From assembly GCA_002337055.1 (NCBI GenBank), contig DDFG01000005.1, forward strand, positions 892,222 to 956,221: a DNA stretch of 64,000 nucleotides, given 5' to 3'. Below are positions 16,352 through 25,014 of this stretch, one piece after another. The position numbers were made by a program, and so were the translations under genes. Numbering within the stretch: the stretch's first letter is position 1; each line of letters begins with the position of its first letter. The notes under the pieces were generated by a model that saw only the letters and a list, made by a program, of their open reading frames with translations, ran no database searches and was not told the origin of the DNA. The stretch comes from Betaproteobacteria bacterium UBA1934 (lineage in GTDB: Bacteria > Pseudomonadota > Gammaproteobacteria > Burkholderiales > Rhodocyclaceae).

Positions 16352-18190
16352 TCAAGCGGCCTTCTTGTTGGCCGCGTCGAGACGATAGCGAACGTAACTG
16401 CCCGGTGCGTCCTCGATGGTCGGGAGTCCACCGTTTCCAGGAACGCGCGCGGTCACCATGGCCTCACCGCCCTTCAGACCGCGCAGCCAGCGGTTCCAGT
16501 GCGTCCACCACGAACCGGCATGCTGCGTCGCGCCGTTGAGGAAGTCGTCTGGTGTTTCGGGCAGGGCGCCGTCGGTCGCATCGTTGAGCCAGTAACCGTA
16601 TTTGTTGGCGGCCGGTGGATTGACGATGCCGGCAATATGGCCGGAGCCGCCCAGCACGAACTTGACCGGCCCCTTGGGCAGACGCGCGCCGAGGTAGGTA
16701 CTCTTCCAGGGCGCAATATGGTCTTCGATGGCGGAGATGAAATAGCAGGGAATGCTGACCTTGCGGATATCGATGGGCACTCCGGCGATGGTGACGCCGC
16801 CCGGTTCCTTGAAGGCGTTGTTCACATACATGTTGCGCAGATAGAAACTGTGCATGGCTGCCGGCATCCGGGTTGAGTCGGAATTCCAGTACAGCAGATC
16901 GAACGGGAAAGGGTCGCGGCCCATCAGGTAGTTGTTTACCACGAAGGACCACACGAGGTCGTTGGCGCGCATCAGGTTGAAGGTGCCGGCCATCTCGTGG
17001 CCCTCCAGATAGCCGCGTTTCTGCATCCGCCGTTCGAGGCTTTCGATGACTTTCTTGTCGATGAACACGCCCAGTTCTCCCGGGTCGGCGAAATCCAGCA
17101 TGGTGGTGAAGAAGGTGGCCGAAGCAGCGCGTTTGTCCTTCTTGGCGGCCATGTAGGCGAGGGTAGTCATCAGCAACGTGCCGCCTAGGCAATAGCCGGC
17201 CAGATTCACTTCCTTTTCGCCTGTGGCAAGACAGACGGCTTCGATCGCCGTCAGCAGTCCTTCGGTGACGTAGTTCTCGAAAGATTTGTGGGCAAGCCGT
17301 TCGTCCGGATTGACCCAGGAAATGATGAACGTGGTGTGGCCCTGATCGGTTGCCCACTTCACCAACGAGTTCTTGTCGCGCAGATCGAGGATGTAGTACT
17401 TGTTGATCCACGGTGGCACGATCAGCAGCGGACGTTTCGCCTGTTGTTCGGTGGTCGGCGAATACTGGATCAGTTGCATCAGCTCGTTTTGGAAAATGAC
17501 CTTGCCGGGTGTCGTGGCAACGTTCTTGCCCAACTCGAAGGCGCTCGTGTCGGTCATGCGGATACGCAGGTTGCCGTTGCCGTTCTCAAAATCCTGTAGC
17601 AGGTTGTTGAGGCCCTTGACTAGGTTCTGGCCATGCGTGCGCAGGGTTTCGCGGAAGACCTCAGGATTGGTCAAGGCGAAGTTGGAGGGCGACAAGGCGT
17701 CGATATACTGGCGGGTGAAGAAATTGATCTTCTGCTGGGTGGTCTCGTCAATGCCATCGCGGCAGCACACCGTTTCGTGCAGGTGGCGGGCAGCGATGAG
17801 GTAGGACTGCTTGACGAAATCAAAGAGAAAATGTTCTTGCCAGTCGGCATCGCGAAACCGATTGTCGCCTTTGATCGGGGCGGCGACCGGCGCCATGGCG
17901 GGCATGCCCAGCAGGCGTAGCGAGCTGCGCTGCCAAAGATTGACGTAATCCCAGAACATGTTCATCTGGGTTTGCGCGAGGCGGTATGGATTGGTCAACA
18001 GGTTGGCGGAAAGCTCCATGAAGGCCTGCGCGACCCCCAACTCGTCCTGGGCCACCGAGATGCCCTCGCGAGACTGTTTCTCCAGAGTTTGGGCGATCAG
18101 GCGGGCCGATCGCTGCGCTACCTCGGCAAAGGTCTGTGCCAATTCCACCGGATTGATTATGGCAGGCTTGCTCTCCGCTGCATTCGACAT
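16352..18190 (-). CDS. phaC: Class I poly(3-hydroxyalkanoate) synthase
   Basis: 612 residues from the ATG at 18190, which has a GGGAG ribosome binding site 7 bases upstream. The N-terminal alpha domain (about 80-250) is followed by an alpha/beta hydrolase core with the lipase-like box GYCLGG, whose Cys is the polymerising nucleophile. The catalytic Asp and His regions AIEDHIAPW and GGSGHIAG are both present. It polymerises hydroxyacyl-CoA into PHA granules. Length fits class I (single-subunit) enzymes. It follows an MBL hydrolase gene by 19 bases; phaA/phaB are not in the window. Confidence 0.96.
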   Translation of the reverse strand: MSNAAESKPAIINPVELAQTFAEVAQRSARLIAQTLEKQSREGISVAQDELGVAQAFMELSANLLTNPYRLAQTQMNMFWDYVNLWQRSSLRLLGMPAMAPVAAPIKGDNRFRDADWQEHFLFDFVKQSYLIAARHLHETVCCRDGIDETTQQKINFFTRQYIDALSPSNFALTNPEVFRETLRTHGQNLVKGLNNLLQDFENGNGNLRIRMTDTSAFELGKNVATTPGKVIFQNELMQLIQYSPTTEQQAKRPLLIVPPWINKYYILDLRDKNSLVKWATDQGHTTFIISWVNPDERLAHKSFENYVTEGLLTAIEAVCLATGEKEVNLAGYCLGGTLLMTTLAYMAAKKDKRAASATFFTTMLDFADPGELGVFIDKKVIESLERRMQKRGYLEGHEMAGTFNLMRANDLVWSFVVNNYLMGRDPFPFDLLYWNSDSTRMPAAMHSFYLRNMYVNNAFKEPGGVTIAGVPIDIRKVSIPCYFISAIEDHIAPWKSTYLGARLPKGPVKFVLGGSGHIAGIVNPPAANKYGYWLNDATDGALPETPDDFLNGATQHAGSWWTHWNRWLRGLKGGEAMVTARVPGNGGLPTIEDAPGSYVRYRLDAANKKAA

Positions 18191-18209
18191 CTTGGAACTC
18201 CCTTGACTG

Positions 18210-19229
18210 TTACGCTTTCCGCATGAAATGGATGGTTCCACCGGCATCGCGCTCGCTGCGCAATCTCCCGGCTTGCTGCAAGTGATTCAGGTGAGCGATG
18301 GTTTCGCCCAGGGCAAACATGGTCTGGTGTGCATCGAGCGACCGAGGAAACAGCACCGTCATCAGCTCGGCGGCGGTCATGGATTGGTCACATGCACTGA
18401 CGAGAAGTTCCAGACGATCGGCATGGTGCGCTTCGAGCTCGTCAATGCGCGTGGCCAGGCCGGTGAAGGGCAGGCCATGCGCCGGCAACACCAGGGTTTC
18501 CGGCGGCAGTTCCCGTCTCATGCGGGCGAGCGAGGCGAGAAAGCGGCCCAGGCCATCGTCGTCCGGGGTGGCGGCGAACACGCTGACATTGGTCGATATG
18601 CGCGGCAGCAGCATGTCGCCGGAAATCAGAAGGTTCAGTTCCGGACAGTGCAGTGCAGCGTGCTCCGGGCTATGGCCGTAACCATCGATGACATGCCAAC
18701 GATAGGCACCAAGCGTCAGAACTTTGCCGTCGCGCAGGCGCTCATAATGCTGGGGTAAGGCAGGGACGGCGGCGCGGTAGCCCGAACCGCGCGTGCGGAA
18801 TTTTTCGACCATCGTGGGTGCCAGGCCGTGTTCGGCGAACTGATCGCTCATGAACCGGGCGCCGTGACCGCCGACTTCGTTCCAAACCGCGTGGGCGGTC
18901 AGAAACTCGCCCAAAGTCATCGCCAGCGTTGCCCCGGTGCGCGCTTGCAGCCAGGTGGCCAAGCCCAGGTGATCGGGGTGGAAGTGCGTAGCGATGAGTT
19001 GGCCGATCGGCTTGTCGAGCCCGCACAGAATACTTTCCCAGGCGGCACGCGTGCGGTCGTCGGCAAAGCCGGTATCGACGGCGCACCAGGAATCGCCGGC
19101 GTCAATCAGCCAGAGATTGACGTGATCCAGCTGGAAAGGCAGACTCATACGCAACCAACGGACGCCGGGTGCGATTTCGAGGTACTCGCCGGACGCCGGC
19201 CACTGCCGGAAGGGGTAGACTACACTCAT
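18210..19229 (-). CDS. MBL-fold metallo-hydrolase
   Basis: 339 residues from the ATG at 19229 (an ATG three codons earlier is possible). The zinc motif THFHPDHLG is present, followed by GYGHSPEHAALH and SGDMLLPRIS with the bridging Asp, then VLPAHGLPF. This is a glyoxalase II/RNase Z-like metallo-beta-lactamase fold with an extra C-terminal winged-helix-like region typical of larger 'MBL + LACTB2' types. The substrate is unknown. It is co-oriented with phaC and 19 bases upstream, so a thioester-type substrate is conceivable but unproven. Confidence 0.85.
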   Translation of the reverse strand: MSVVYPFRQWPASGEYLEIAPGVRWLRMSLPFQLDHVNLWLIDAGDSWCAVDTGFADDRTRAAWESILCGLDKPIGQLIATHFHPDHLGLATWLQARTGATLAMTLGEFLTAHAVWNEVGGHGARFMSDQFAEHGLAPTMVEKFRTRGSGYRAAVPALPQHYERLRDGKVLTLGAYRWHVIDGYGHSPEHAALHCPELNLLISGDMLLPRISTNVSVFAATPDDDGLGRFLASLARMRRELPPETLVLPAHGLPFTGLATRIDELEAHHADRLELLVSACDQSMTAAELMTVLFPRSLDAHQTMFALGETIAHLNHLQQAGRLRSERDAGGTIHFMRKA

Positions 19230-19304
19230 GTGCGCCATTCAGCCGGCATGTCCAGTTGGACACGACCGGAATCGATTTTCATATCCTTCGCATTCTCTCA
19301 CGTC

Positions 19305-20297
19305 ATGACGCTGCTGACGACCCTGGCACGCTGGTTCCTGCCGTCGCCGCCTCCCGCGCCCGAGGTCGAGGCCGGTCTGGCGCGCATCTGCGAGCTGGTT
19401 GACCCAGCCCTCAAAGGCCTGCCCGACCTGGAGAGGCGTTTGGCTGAACCGGTCGCACAGGCGCTGAGCTATTGCGAACGGATGATCGCCACCATGCCCG
19501 GCGCCCTGCCGGTCGACCGCACTGCATTTGCCGCCGACCCGCTGGTGCATGCCCTATTTGCGACCGCCGACGACATCACACAACTGCTCGGCAGCAGCCA
19601 GACAGTCCGCGATTACCTGTCCGAGCCGGGCGGGAGTGCTTCCGATGAAATTCATGCCATGCTGGCCGCGCGGCGGTTCGTGAAGAAAACGCTTGGCGTG
19701 GCTATGGAGGGTGAGGTGTTGCAGAATGATGTGCCCATCCAGTATCTCTATTTCTCCGACCACTTGATCGCGATTCCCGCACCGGATCCCGCGGCCCATC
19801 ATGTGCTGCTCAGGCAGCGCGCTTTCGATAGCCTGCTCAAGAGTTTTCATGCCCACCTCAGGCGTTTGCGCGAAGAGAGGCAGTCTTTGCGCGACGAACG
19901 GGCGGTCGAAAGCGATCAGGTTAGTCTGCTGCGGGCGCTGGCTCAGGAAACAGAACTAGAGGCGCATACCCGCCGGCTTGACGACCTCGACCAGCGCCTG
20001 CGCGCTTCGGCTGACGCCTTGCGGCCGGAACACATCGCCAGCGCCTTGGCGGCCTTCCTGAGCGCGCCCGAAAGCGCCTTGCGCCTTGAACCCCTGTGTA
20101 TCACGGTTGACCGTGCCGGCGTGATCAGTGACCAATGTCCGATTGACCGCCCCGGTATCGACTCGATTAATTTTCAGCAGATCGTGGCGCGAGATCGGCG
20201 GCGCTACATCGTCCGGTGCGTGAAATTCAACCGCGCCGACGCCTTGGCGGCCGTCGAGGCGGTGAAGGAAGTGCAGAGTCGCTATTTGATCATTTGA
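19305..20297 (+). CDS. Uncharacterised coiled-coil protein
   Basis: 330 residues from the ATG at 19305, not recognised. The first half is helical with an early hydrophobic patch (LARWFLPSPPPAPEVE). The middle holds a beta-like VPIQYLYFSDHLIAIPAPD. A coiled coil with Arg/Glu repeats (about 190-245) is followed by a C-terminal segment resembling a small nucleic-acid or ligand domain (LEPLCITVDRAGVISDQ ... RRRYIVRCVKFNRADA). No signal peptide or catalytic motif is visible. It is divergent from the MBL gene and probably co-transcribed with the DUF1289 gene 9 bases downstream. Confidence 0.7.
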   Translation: MTLLTTLARWFLPSPPPAPEVEAGLARICELVDPALKGLPDLERRLAEPVAQALSYCERMIATMPGALPVDRTAFAADPLVHALFATADDITQLLGSSQTVRDYLSEPGGSASDEIHAMLAARRFVKKTLGVAMEGEVLQNDVPIQYLYFSDHLIAIPAPDPAAHHVLLRQRAFDSLLKSFHAHLRRLREERQSLRDERAVESDQVSLLRALAQETELEAHTRRLDDLDQRLRASADALRPEHIASALAAFLSAPESALRLEPLCITVDRAGVISDQCPIDRPGIDSINFQQIVARDRRRYIVRCVKFNRADALAAVEAVKEVQSRYLII

Positions 20298-20306
20298 GGC
20301 CATGCC

Positions 20307-20480
20307 GTGAGCGATGACGAACCCTGTATTGGCGTGTGCGCGGCTGATCCGCTGAGCGGGCGTTGCCTGGGTTGCGGACGTCAGTTACAGACGCTGGAAA
20401 TACCCCTGCCACCAGCCGAGCCGGCGCCGCCCCCCGCTCAGGACGATGAGCCTTCCAGAAGGGTGGTTGCAAACAAATAG
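20307..20480 (+). CDS. DUF1289 family mini-protein
   Basis: 57 residues from a GTG at 20307. The Cys pattern CIGVCAADPLSGRCLGCGR is the DUF1289 signature, probably metal-binding. After the motif the usual Trp-containing helix is missing and is replaced by a Pro-rich tail (IPLPPAEPAPPP). The last 43 bases overlap the convergent GGDEF gene, which may explain the altered tail. It follows the coiled-coil gene by 9 bases. The function of the family is unknown. Confidence 0.75.
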   Translation: MSDDEPCIGVCAADPLSGRCLGCGRQLQTLEIPLPPAEPAPPPAQDDEPSRRVVANK

Positions 20481-21376
20481 CTGCCGTGGCGTGCCAGTTT
20501 GGCGGCATACATGGCCGAGTCAGCCGCCTTGTAAAGTTCGTGGGCGTCCTGTCCGGTCGACGGGAACAACGCGATACCGATGCTGACGCTGAGTTTGAAA
20601 TGTTGGTTACCGAAGGTGATCGGCGAGGCCAGCGTTTCCTGCAACTTGGCGACGATGGGTTTGACGTCGTCGCCAAAGAGCAGACCGGGCGCGATGACTG
20701 CGAATTCGTCGCCGCCCAGCCGAGCCAGCGTGTCGGATGCACGCAGGCAGCCCGAAAAACGTTCGGCGACCACGCGCAAAACCGTGTCGCCCGCTTCGTG
20801 GCCGCATTCGTCATTGACCGCCTTGAAACCGTCGAGATCGAGAAACAGAAAGGCGAAGAGTTCGTCGTTACGGCGCGCGTGGGCGATGGTCTGGTTCAGC
20901 CGGTCAAATAGCAGTGATCGGTTGGGCAAACCCGTCAAGCTGTCGTATGAGGCCCGGTGTTCGAGTTCGGCCTCGGCGCGGCATTGTTCGGTGATATCCG
21001 TCAGCACGCCGACGACAGCTGGATGTCCGCCGTAAATAAAGGGTTTGCAATGTATTTCGACGCGCAGTGAATGGCCGCTGCGGCGGAGCCCGGTGAAGCG
21101 CAGATGGACACCGGGACCGTCTGGCGGTGATGGCGCTTGTAGCAGACGGGCCAATGCGGGACGGTCGGACGGAGCGACTAGGTCAACGGCGGCGACGCGG
21201 TCGATCAGATCGCTCGCCCGGGCAAACCCGAACATCGCCGCCAGGCCGGAGTTGGCATACCGCACCACGCCATCCTGTATCACCCAGATGCCCACCAGGG
21301 TCTGTTCGACCACGGCGTGGAAGATAGCCTCCCGCTCTTCGGGCGAGGGGCTGTGCGGTGTCTGCGCCCTTGTCAT
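20438..21376 (-). CDS. PAS-GGDEF diguanylate cyclase
   Basis: 312 residues. An N-terminal PAS domain (about 16-130, with the closing VVGVLTDITEQ) precedes a GGDEF domain (about 145-305). The active site LGGDEFAV is intact, and an inhibitory-site RxxD (RASD) sits exactly five residues before it, so product inhibition by c-di-GMP is expected. There is no signal peptide or membrane helix, so it is a cytosolic sensor. It should make c-di-GMP, which controls biofilm and secretion traits. The 3' end overlaps the DUF1289 gene. Confidence 0.92.
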   Translation of the reverse strand: MTRAQTPHSPSPEEREAIFHAVVEQTLVGIWVIQDGVVRYANSGLAAMFGFARASDLIDRVAAVDLVAPSDRPALARLLQAPSPPDGPGVHLRFTGLRRSGHSLRVEIHCKPFIYGGHPAVVGVLTDITEQCRAEAELEHRASYDSLTGLPNRSLLFDRLNQTIAHARRNDELFAFLFLDLDGFKAVNDECGHEAGDTVLRVVAERFSGCLRASDTLARLGGDEFAVIAPGLLFGDDVKPIVAKLQETLASPITFGNQHFKLSVSIGIALFPSTGQDAHELYKAADSAMYAAKLARHGSYLFATTLLEGSSS

Positions 21377-21440
21377 GTTTGCCGTCCCTACGTGCGTCCG
21401 CTCTTTTCTTATCTAAGCACATGCCGCGAGAAAAGTCAGA

Positions 21441-22613
21441 TCAAGCCGCCGGTTGGCGCGGCAATGCCCGGCGCACCAGCTCCACCCAGTAGGAGACGCC
21501 AAGCGCCAGCGCCTCGTCGTTGAAGTCGTAGTGCGGATTGTGCAGGGTACAGCCGCCCGTGCCGGGACCGTTGCCCAGCCAGACGTAGCAACCGGGTTTT
21601 TCGCGCAGGAAATAGGCAAAATCTTCGGCGCCCATCGATGGCAGGCAGTCGGTGAGTACTTGCTCCCGGCCAAAGACCTTGTGAGCCACTTGTTGGCAAA
21701 AAGCCGCTTCCGGCCCGCTGTTGACCGTGGGCGGGTAGCGGTGATCGAAATGCACGCTGATCTGCGCGCCATTGGCGGCGGCGACGCCACTGCAAAGGCG
21801 TTCGATGGCCGACTCGATGGCATCCTGCACATCGGGCTTGAACGAGCGCAGGGTGCCGCGCAGCACCACTTCTTCGGGCAAGACGTTCCAGGCTTCGCCG
21901 CCGTGGAATTGGGTGACGCTGACCACGCCGGCTTCGCAGGGATGCAGGGTACGGCTGGCCACCGTTTGCAGCGCCTGTACCAGTTGGGCGCCGGTGACGA
22001 TGCTATCCACGCCCTGGTGCGGCATCGCGGCATGACAACCATGCCCGCGCACGCGAATCTCGAAACCGCAGGTGCCGGCCATGACCGGGCCGGGCATGAC
22101 GACCATCTGGCCTAGCGGCACGCCCGGCCAGTTGTGCAGCCCGAAAATCGCCTCCACCGGAAACTGCTCGAACAGGCCGTCTTCGATCATGCGGGCGGCG
22201 CCGCCTTCGGCTTCTTCCGCCGGCTGAAAGATGAACACGGCGATGCCGTCGAAATCCGGATGGGCCGCCAGATAGCGGGCCGCCCCCAGCAACATCGCAG
22301 TGTGGCCGTCGTGGCCGCAGGCGTGCATGCGGCCGGGATGGCGGGAGTGATGTGGAAATTCGTTCATTTCGACCAGCGGCAGCGCATCCATGTCGGCGCG
22401 CACGCCGATCATGCGTGTGCCGCTACCGGCGCGCAGCACACCCACGACGCCGGTCTGGGCGAGGCCGCGATGCACTTCAAACCCGTAGGCTTGCAGCTCG
22501 GCCGCCACAATGTCGGCCGTGCGCGTTTCCTGATAAGCCAGTTCAGGGTGGGCGTGGATGTCGCGGCGCAGGGCGGTCAATTCGGCGAGATAAGGGAGTT
22601 CGAGGATGGACAT
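21441..22613 (-). CDS. M20 family amidohydrolase (hippurate hydrolase-like)
   Basis: 390 residues from the ATG at 22613 (MSILELPYLAELTALRRDIHAHPEL). Metal-binding motifs of the M20D family are present: HACGHDGHTAML, PAEEAEGGA, and the C-terminal MGAEDFAYF. It hydrolyses N-acyl amino acids; the real substrate (hippurate, N-acetyl amino acid, or an indole conjugate) cannot be read from sequence. It is divergent from rapZ across 81 bases. Confidence 0.9.
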   Translation of the reverse strand: MSILELPYLAELTALRRDIHAHPELAYQETRTADIVAAELQAYGFEVHRGLAQTGVVGVLRAGSGTRMIGVRADMDALPLVEMNEFPHHSRHPGRMHACGHDGHTAMLLGAARYLAAHPDFDGIAVFIFQPAEEAEGGAARMIEDGLFEQFPVEAIFGLHNWPGVPLGQMVVMPGPVMAGTCGFEIRVRGHGCHAAMPHQGVDSIVTGAQLVQALQTVASRTLHPCEAGVVSVTQFHGGEAWNVLPEEVVLRGTLRSFKPDVQDAIESAIERLCSGVAAANGAQISVHFDHRYPPTVNSGPEAAFCQQVAHKVFGREQVLTDCLPSMGAEDFAYFLREKPGCYVWLGNGPGTGGCTLHNPHYDFNDEALALGVSYWVELVRRALPRQPAA

Positions 22614-22694
22614 GGGGTTCTCCGGCGAGAAGCGGGACTCCCCACCATTATGCCGTGCCTTGCGAGGTTGCGGCGGCTTCATTATCCTGCACGC

Positions 22695-23534
22695 ATGGAT
22701 CTCATTCTGATCAGCGGACTCTCTGGTTCCGGCAAGACCGTCGCCCTCCACATGCTGGAGGACAGTGGCTACTATTGCGTCGACAATCTGCCGTCGTCAC
22801 TGTTGCACAGCCTGGTGCGGGAACTGCGGGATGAGGGTTACGAGCGCGTGGCGGTCGCCGTCGATATTCGCGGCGGCTACAGTCTCCTGCAACTGCCCGG
22901 CGCCGTGCGCGATCTGCAAAAGGCGGAGATGCAGCCGCGTTTTCTCTTTCTCGACGCACGCGACGACATCCTGCTGAAGCGGTTTTCGGAAACCCGTCGC
23001 AGTCATCCGCTGGCCAGCACCGGTCGCTCGCTCGCCGAATCCATTGCCGAAGAGCGGCGTCGGATGGAAGAAATCGCGGCCCTCGGCCATCATATCGACA
23101 CCAGCGACCTGAAGGCGGGCGCGTTGCGCGAGTGGGTGCGGCAGTTCGCGCAAGCCGACCCAGAACGCGGATTGACGCTGATGTTCGAATCCTTCGGGTT
23201 CAAGCACGGATTGCCGCTCGACGCCGATTTCGTTTTCGATGCCCGTTGTTTGCCCAATCCTCACTACGAAAGCGAATTGCGCCCACTCACCGGCAAGGAT
23301 GCGCCGGTGATCGACTACCTGGAAGCGCAACCCGACGTGCTGGCCATGCGCGACGACATCCAGCGTTTTGTCGCTACCTGGCTGCCGGCTTTCGTGCGCG
23401 ACAATCGCAACTACCTCACCGTTGCCATCGGCTGCACCGGCGGCCAGCACCGCTCCGTCTATCTGGCCGAATGGCTGGCGCGCGCCTTTGCCGGTCAGGC
23501 ACGGGTGCTGGTGCGCCACCGCAACCTGCCGTGA
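22695..23534 (+). CDS. rapZ: RapZ, RNase adapter / NTP-binding protein
   Basis: 279 residues with the Walker A GLSGSGKTVALHMLED and the C-terminal conserved GCTGGQHRSVYLAEWL. In enterobacteria RapZ senses glucosamine-6-phosphate and delivers sRNA GlmZ to RNase E; in betaproteobacteria the role is less clear. It is usually near ptsN/hprK genes, but none is visible here. The start ATG at 22695 fits the family N-terminus MDLILISGLSGSGK. The next gene begins at its stop (GTGA overlap). Confidence 0.94.
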   Translation: MDLILISGLSGSGKTVALHMLEDSGYYCVDNLPSSLLHSLVRELRDEGYERVAVAVDIRGGYSLLQLPGAVRDLQKAEMQPRFLFLDARDDILLKRFSETRRSHPLASTGRSLAESIAEERRRMEEIAALGHHIDTSDLKAGALREWVRQFAQADPERGLTLMFESFGFKHGLPLDADFVFDARCLPNPHYESELRPLTGKDAPVIDYLEAQPDVLAMRDDIQRFVATWLPAFVRDNRNYLTVAIGCTGGQHRSVYLAEWLARAFAGQARVLVRHRNLP

Positions 23535-23908
23535 GATCCTGGCTCCGTCTTGTCCGGCCGGGCGACTGGTTGCTGTTGCTGGTCGGGGGCGGCGCGGTGG
23601 CTGCCTCGTTCCCGCTGCTCTGGCAAGGCGGTCTCGGCGACAAGGCGGTGATCCGGCGCGACGGTCAGATCGTGGCCGAAATCGATCTGCAAACCCGCCG
23701 CTCGCTGACGGTGGATGGGCCGCTGGGTGCAACCGTCATTGCCGTCGAGCCGGGACGCGCCCGGGTCGTGTCCGACCCCGGCCTCCGTCAATACTGCGTG
23801 CACCAGGGCTGGCTGTCGCGGGCCGGCGAAATCGCCATTTGCGCGCCCAATCACGTCAGTCTGGCCATCACCGGCCGCAACCGTGCCTATGACTCGCTCG
23901 CCTATTGA
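23531..23908 (+). CDS. NusG domain II-containing membrane-anchored protein
   Basis: 125 residues from a GTG that overlaps the rapZ stop. One N-terminal membrane helix (about 11-30) is followed by a small beta domain ending in the family pattern VVSDPGLRQYCVHQGWLSRAG and ICAPNHVSLAI. This NusG_II family is often encoded beside Gx transporters and ApbE-type flavin transferases. Here the Gx gene follows with a 20-base overlap, but no apbE is visible. It is probably exposed to the periplasm. Confidence 0.85.
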   Translation: MRSWLRLVRPGDWLLLLVGGGAVAASFPLLWQGGLGDKAVIRRDGQIVAEIDLQTRRSLTVDGPLGATVIAVEPGRARVVSDPGLRQYCVHQGWLSRAGEIAICAPNHVSLAITGRNRAYDSLAY

Positions 23909-24413
23909 ACTGACGCTGACCGAGGAGGATCACCGCATCGCCCGCATGGCGGCGGCGGCGGTCGGTCTCTCGCTGCTCGATGCCGCGATTCCCACGCCCT
24001 TGCCCGGCGTCAAGCCGGGCCTTGCCAACATCGTGACGTTGCTGGTGCTGGCTCGATACGGCTGGAATGCGGCGGCCTGGGTGACCGGATTGCGCGTGGT
24101 GGCGGGCAGCCTGCTGTTGGGCCAGTTTCTGGCGCCCGGATTTTTTCTGTCACTGACTGGCGCGGTCTTGAGTCTGGGCGTGCTGGCGCTGGCCAAGAAA
24201 TTGCCGGCGCGCGCTTTCGGGCCCGTGAGCTGGAGCGTGCTGGCGGCGCTGGCGCATATCGCCGGCCAGTTGCTGCTGGCGCGGCTGTGGCTGATTCCGC
24301 ACGACGGCGTGTTTCTGTTGGCGCCGATATTTGCGGCGACAGCGCTGTTTTTCGGTACCATCAACGGATTGATCGTCGCCCGCTTGCTCGATGAACCGCC
24401 TGCCTCCTCCTGA
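23889..24413 (+). CDS. Gx transporter family membrane protein
   Basis: 174 residues with about five membrane helices and the N-terminal motif PTPLPGVKPGLANIVTLLVL. That is the signature of the family once annotated as heptaprenyl diphosphate synthase component I and now called Gx transporters. These look like small ECF-S-type permeases. It overlaps the NusG_II gene upstream and ubiX downstream. The substrate is unknown; the neighbouring prenyl-flavin enzyme UbiX makes a prenyl or flavin link tempting but unproven. Confidence 0.82.
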   Translation: MTRSPIELTLTEEDHRIARMAAAAVGLSLLDAAIPTPLPGVKPGLANIVTLLVLARYGWNAAAWVTGLRVVAGSLLLGQFLAPGFFLSLTGAVLSLGVLALAKKLPARAFGPVSWSVLAALAHIAGQLLLARLWLIPHDGVFLLAPIFAATALFFGTINGLIVARLLDEPPASS

Positions 24414-25014
24414 AACCGTCTGTCTGGCGTTGACCGGCGCCTCCGGTCTGCCCTACGGTCTGCGCCTGCTGGAATGCCTGCTGGCGGCGGATTGCCGGGT
24501 GCAGTTGCTGTATTCGCAGGCCGCGCAGATCGTCGCCCGGCAGGAGCTCGACCTCGAACTGCCGTCCCGCCCGGCCGAGGCGCGTGCCGCCTTGCTGGCG
24601 CGGCTGGGGCTGGCCGAGGCGCGACTCGATGTCTATGGCCGCGAAGAATGGTTTGCGCCGATGGCTTCCGGCTCCAACCCGCCCGACGCCATGGTCATCT
24701 GCCCCTGTACCATGGGCACGCTGGCGGCGGTCGCCGCCGGACTGTCGGACAACCTGATCGCCCGCGCCGCCGACGTGGCGCTGAAAGAAGGGCGAAAGCT
24801 GATTCTGGTGCCGCGCGAGACGCCTTTTTCCATCATCCACCTCGAAAACATGTTGCGGCTGGCGCGTGCCGGCGCGGTAATCCTGCCACCCAATCCGGGG
24901 TTCTATCAGCATCCGCAATCGATTGCCGAACTGGTCGATTTCGTGGTGGCGCGCATCCTCGACCAGCTGGGCGTGCCGCACCGTTTGCAGGCGCGCTGGG
25001 GCGAGCCTGCCTGA
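24391..25014 (+). CDS. ubiX: Flavin prenyltransferase UbiX
   Basis: 207 residues with the flavin-binding LTGASGLPYGLRLLE, the MASGSNPPDAMVICPCTMGTL core (written as separate MASGS and CPCTMGTL motifs), and the PRETPFSIIHLENM loop. UbiX joins dimethylallyl phosphate to FMN, making the prenylated flavin that UbiD needs for ubiquinone precursor decarboxylation. It overlaps the Gx gene by 23 bases and the LON gene by one base (TGATG), so it is embedded in a coupled operon. Confidence 0.95.
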   Translation: MNRLPPPETVCLALTGASGLPYGLRLLECLLAADCRVQLLYSQAAQIVARQELDLELPSRPAEARAALLARLGLAEARLDVYGREEWFAPMASGSNPPDAMVICPCTMGTLAAVAAGLSDNLIARAADVALKEGRKLILVPRETPFSIIHLENMLRLARAGAVILPPNPGFYQHPQSIAELVDFVVARILDQLGVPHRLQARWGEPA

